Source: Acanthornis magna (taxonomy: Eukaryota > Chordata > Aves > Passeriformes > Acanthizidae). From it: a stretch of 64,000 nt of DNA. The position numbers were made by a program, and so were the translations under genes. Under the pieces are notes generated by a model, which did no database searches, was not told the DNA's origin, and worked only from the letters and a program-made list of their open reading frames with translations. The stretch covers positions 9,273,501 to 9,337,500 of the forward strand of contig JAWUZG010000018.1 of assembly GCA_036785705.1 (NCBI GenBank), in the 5' to 3' direction. Each line of letters opens with the position of its first letter. Position 1 is the first letter of the stretch. Below, piece after piece: positions 60,401-64,000 of the stretch.

Positions 60401-63139
60401 CTCCAAAATTAGACCAATCGATGCACGGAAAGCTCTCTGAGCACACTGTTTGAGCCTGACCTGTGACTAAATGCTCACCATATATTTAGCTCAACCATTT
60501 GCAAGTCTGTGATGTTGAACAAATGCTCTACTTTCCACTAGTTTTGCAAAGTGTTCCTAAATTTAACTCTGAGTCAACACTGTACGACTGCACATTTAAG
60601 TTAACCTGCATAGTCAGCTTATAAATTTTTAAGAAGCTTTTCCTTCTCTAACAGTGAATGTAAATGCAAGTTGTTTGAACAAAGACACTAATTTATCAGT
60701 TATAACAATGAATGCATCTCTTTGTCTACTTCTGACTGTGTGAAATATGCATTTGTCATTGACATAAACGGAGATTGATGACAAAAATTATGTGTAAAAT
60801 GCAGAATAAACATCAGAAGGCCAGGACAGTCTGGTATGAATTGCCATAGCTCCAGCAACATCAGTGGTGTTAAGACCATCTTTTGTAGCTGGAGATCTGG
60901 CTGTTATCATCTAACATCTGTAGATACTTTTGTGATGTGCAATGTTTATAAGCTTTTCACCTAGTGCTGACTTTCCTTTGATTTGAAACAATGATAACAC
61001 ACTGTTTATTTTTCACTCTGTCAGGAAATATATGTGTCCTGTTCAGTCAACAAGTTTTGAATAGTACTTATTGGTATTAAATCTATTTATGAGTCTTCAC
61101 AATTACAGGCATGTTTTAGAAAAAAGAGAAGCATCATTGTTGCTCCTAGTCTTGACCTACAAAGCAGAAAAAAAAAGAGTTTTATTTAACAAATCTTTGG
61201 GAACAAATAATGCAGAATGAAATAAATTAAATAATGGCTATTCTATGAAACACCTGAATAGAAGAAAGGAAAAAAAACATGGGAAAGAAAGAGATAAAGA
61301 GTTTAAATAGTGATGCAACATTTTAATAAAATAATAGTTTACTCAAAGTCAACTTGCATCTGTTTTGCACCAGGTCACATTCAGAATCACAGAAAAATGA
61401 GCAGATATGAGAAAAGAGATTTGTGAGAGCCTTGCCTCATTGTAGCACTGTGTTCTGAGCACCTTTGTGGGATCTGTGATATGGGCTAAGGCCCCACTGT
61501 ACAAAATGTTGTATTGAGAATGACCTCTCATGAGGTGTTTTGCAGTGAAATAATCAGAATGGACACACCTCTGCTCTCAACACATGACCCATGACCGATG
61601 AATACAAAATATACCACAACCATACTTTCCTCAACTGCTACACTTCCTGCCCTATTTCCAGTTTTGAGGGTTGCAACAAGTGCAAAAAGTAGACTCCTTG
61701 CTTTCAATCATGTTTCAAATAATTATTCCTGTCAAATAAATGGAGCATTTCTTCAAACACAATTTTGCTCATCAGCTGTCTCAGACACACCTATTCTTAC
61801 TTAATGTGTAGAATCTTTCAATGAACTCCAGTTCATCGTCATAATCTATTTTAAATTTACACTCAGTGACAGAATTTAATTAAATCCTTTTTAAATTATT
61901 ATTAATTAATTTTATTAACGTTAATTAATTATTTATATGCACAGTCCAAGATGAGAGACCCATTGAATTCAGCAACACAGATCAAGTTCTTTGACATATA
62001 CAAAAAAGCAGAGGGAGAGAAAGTGTAGATGCATGAAATTATTCTCTTTTTCATGTCCAATGTTATGACTAAGGAAATAAAAAGGGCCCCAACCATTTTG
62101 AAGAGGTAGAAGGGACAAGAAGACTCACCTGTTCTACCTTTGAAATGATCCACTGAAGTCAGGTGGGTATCACTCTGAGATACTTCCATGGGAATAAACC
62201 CAGATTACACTTTTTCAGGATGCACACACTGAGAAACAAGAGCGTTTGTCCACTGCTAAATGAGCACAGGAAGAGAAGATTTACTTATACGAAAACCACA
62301 AAAATATTTTCACTGCCTTTTAACCCAGAACCCAGGGAAGCCCTAGGAATCCCCTTTCTCTTTAGACCGGCTCAAGCAGTGCTACACTGTGTACATCAGC
62401 AATCAGCAAAGGTGCCTTCATCAGCATTGACAGTCAGAAGTGCATTTTTAAATCTCCCAACCATTTCCCCATCACGTGTTTTGATTTCCACAAGAGACCT
62501 GTCTCAGAGCACACGATTCAGACCTCTTTCAGGTGGAGACAAACCCAGAGATGTGCTTCAGCCACTAACGAGCATTCAGCCAGCAGGACCAGGCTGCTGC
62601 TAGCACGAAGTCCCCAAAACCACACGTAGCACAGAGGTCAGTGCAGGTCATTTCGCTCGGCAGATCCACTCCTAATGGAGCACGCCACTTGCTAATGTAG
62701 AAAGAGCCATGTTCAACCACTGCACAAAGGGACAATGACAAGTGGGGACAAGGCTGATTATAGTCAGCCAAAATCAACTGTCAAGCCCTAACAAGCTTGT
62801 GATGAAGTACAGCTAATGTAATTATCACCTTAGGGTCCACAGAGAAGGGCACTGATAGAGTAGAAGACAAATGGGCTAGTAAGCAAGAGTCAGAGTAAAA
62901 AGCGAGGATTCCCAAACTGAAGGCTGTGATCAAGTCAGCTGTGTGGTGACAGAGAGGAAAACTGCAGTTAGTAAAAACGTAAGGTAATGCAGCCCACAGA
63001 ATGTAAGAGAGCAGCTGCTTGAGTAAGGAACACAAAGCCCATTGTTTATGTTAAATAACATAAATAGAAACTGCTAATTCCTTAATTCCTTTGACAGAAA
63101 TAACTATTAGGAGACCCATCTTTCTTTAAATTCTCTCTT

Positions 63140-63163
63140 CTTACTCCTGATCTTACTCCTGAT
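63140..63163 (+). repeat. 12-base tandem duplication
   Basis: CTTACTCCTGAT occurs twice in direct succession. Confidence 0.92.
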
Positions 63164-64000
63164 CTCATATTATATTTTCATCATGAAGGCAACAAGTTTT
63201 TCTCTACAATTCCCAAGACAGGGATGATGGGTTTTGCTGTTGACATTACTAGTGAACCACACATGAATTCATAACAGCTCCCACAACCAAAGCAGACCAC
63301 GTAAGAAATTACCCTCACAAAAACATCTTTTTTGCTTGATATCTGATACCATAAACCTGTTACTTCCCTCGTGGGTCAGAGGTGTTTGAGGAAAAACTAA
63401 ACAGACAAGAATTTCTAAGGAAAGAAAAAAGTACAGTTTCTACTGGGAAACTTTTAATTTTTTTATTACATTATAAAGAAGACAAGAAAACAAACCCTAA
63501 AGCATTGTATTTGAAGGTCACCCTTAAAGAGTAAATAACAATTATATATACATCAACATACTGAGTTTTGCATATCACGATGTTCCTCAGTTCATCCATC
63601 TTTCATACTGAGGGGACTCATCCATCATCTAGTCATACACAAGCCTGTCATATGGGGGTGATAGAAGTTATCTTCAAGGTAACTCACTGACGCTTCTTAA
63701 TTAAATATCTTGAAATATTGCATACTATTTTCCTGTGCCACCACTGGAGACAATGGTAATTACATGGTGATTCCCAGAAACATTTTATGAAACCTCAATT
63801 ATTGTGCAACTAGCTGGATTTGACATTAATGCTACTAGTCTACAATAAATTATTTGTAGTAAAATATCTGAAACATTCAGCCACCTTTTCTGAGTTATCC
63901 AAGACTGTCCGTTCTCCAAAGTTACTCAGATTGTTTTTGCAAAATATCCAGTGACTAGATATTTGAAAAATTTCTAATGATTTTGACTGGGTGATTTCCA

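Larger units (their letters stand above)
57263..64000. other. Stretch with a possible LTR piece; no supported gene
   Basis: No gene is recognised. The longest open frame is 146 codons plus strand (62163-62603), with no motif I know. A GC-richer segment at about 59440-59730 is open on both strands (96 codons plus, 89 codons minus), unrecognised. Short tandem duplications lie at 59341 and 63140. An AT-only run around 61885-61940 contains TTAATTAA-type palindromes. A possible LTR fragment lies at 60086-60400. Confidence 0.55.

Noticed and set aside
62163..62603. 146-codon plus-strand frame
   Set aside because: No motif or family recognised, and no supporting splice or polyadenylation context; left as part of the unannotated stretch.
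1..64000. CRISPR arrays, operons, phage genes, riboswitches
   Set aside because: No regularly spaced direct repeats, no long tightly packed frames and no ribosome-binding-site-led genes; the retrotransposon content is eukaryotic.

Overview
The window reads as a nuclear, gene-poor stretch of a bird genome: an intergenic region or the inside of a very long intron. The main evidence is a set of interspersed repeats of the CR1 non-LTR retrotransposon family. They have the avian-type 3' end (…CCAACC…ATTCTGTG octamers) and recognisable remnants of the CR1 ORF2 protein. The sequence is AT-rich by eye. It has scattered mononucleotide, dinucleotide and pentanucleotide arrays, and nothing looks like an operon, phage, plasmid or CRISPR array. 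I cannot name the species. The 29.5 kb CR1 copy resembles subfamilies I associate with neoavian and songbird genomes, but that is recollection, not measurement.

Layout. 1-7.0 kb: no recognisable gene. 7.0-8.2 kb: two different CR1 fragments almost end to end, both on the minus strand. 8.2-18.1 kb: unannotated, with small microsatellites and palindromes. 18.15-18.34 kb: short CR1, plus strand. 18.3-25.6 kb: unannotated, with an A/C-rich tract (23.5 kb) beside a GC-richer patch. 25.6-26.05 kb: CR1, plus strand, with a readable ORF2 C-terminus. 29.5-29.8 kb: CR1, minus strand. 30.0-31.0 kb: cluster of three long microsatellites, (GAAAA)27, (GGAGA)20 and (AT)15. 35.2-36.0 kb: long CR1, minus strand. 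36.4-36.9 kb: GC-richer patch with the longest open frame (187 codons, no recognisable product). 41.2-41.4 kb: CR1, minus strand, containing a short fold-back. 51.1-51.5 kb: very old CR1-like copy, minus strand. 52.6-53.2 kb: CR1, plus strand. 56.3-57.3 kb: an older CR1 piece from the endonuclease end of ORF2, minus strand. About 60.1-60.4 kb: a possible LTR fragment. The rest shows no gene I can support.

No protein-coding gene, tRNA or rRNA can be called with confidence. Open frames are short (187 codons at most) and mostly unrelated to known families; those inside CR1 copies are fossil ORF2. A few places have good-looking splice signals around short open segments (39.42-39.60 kb, 45.87-45.96 kb) or coding-like but frame-broken text (49.0-49.35 kb). 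They are listed as low-confidence candidates that only cross-species alignment or RNA data can settle. I found no convincing new biological system. The observations most worth following are the endonuclease-region CR1 fossil, the paired polypurine pentanucleotide arrays, the fold-back inside a CR1 copy, the near-perfect short hairpins, and the candidate exons.
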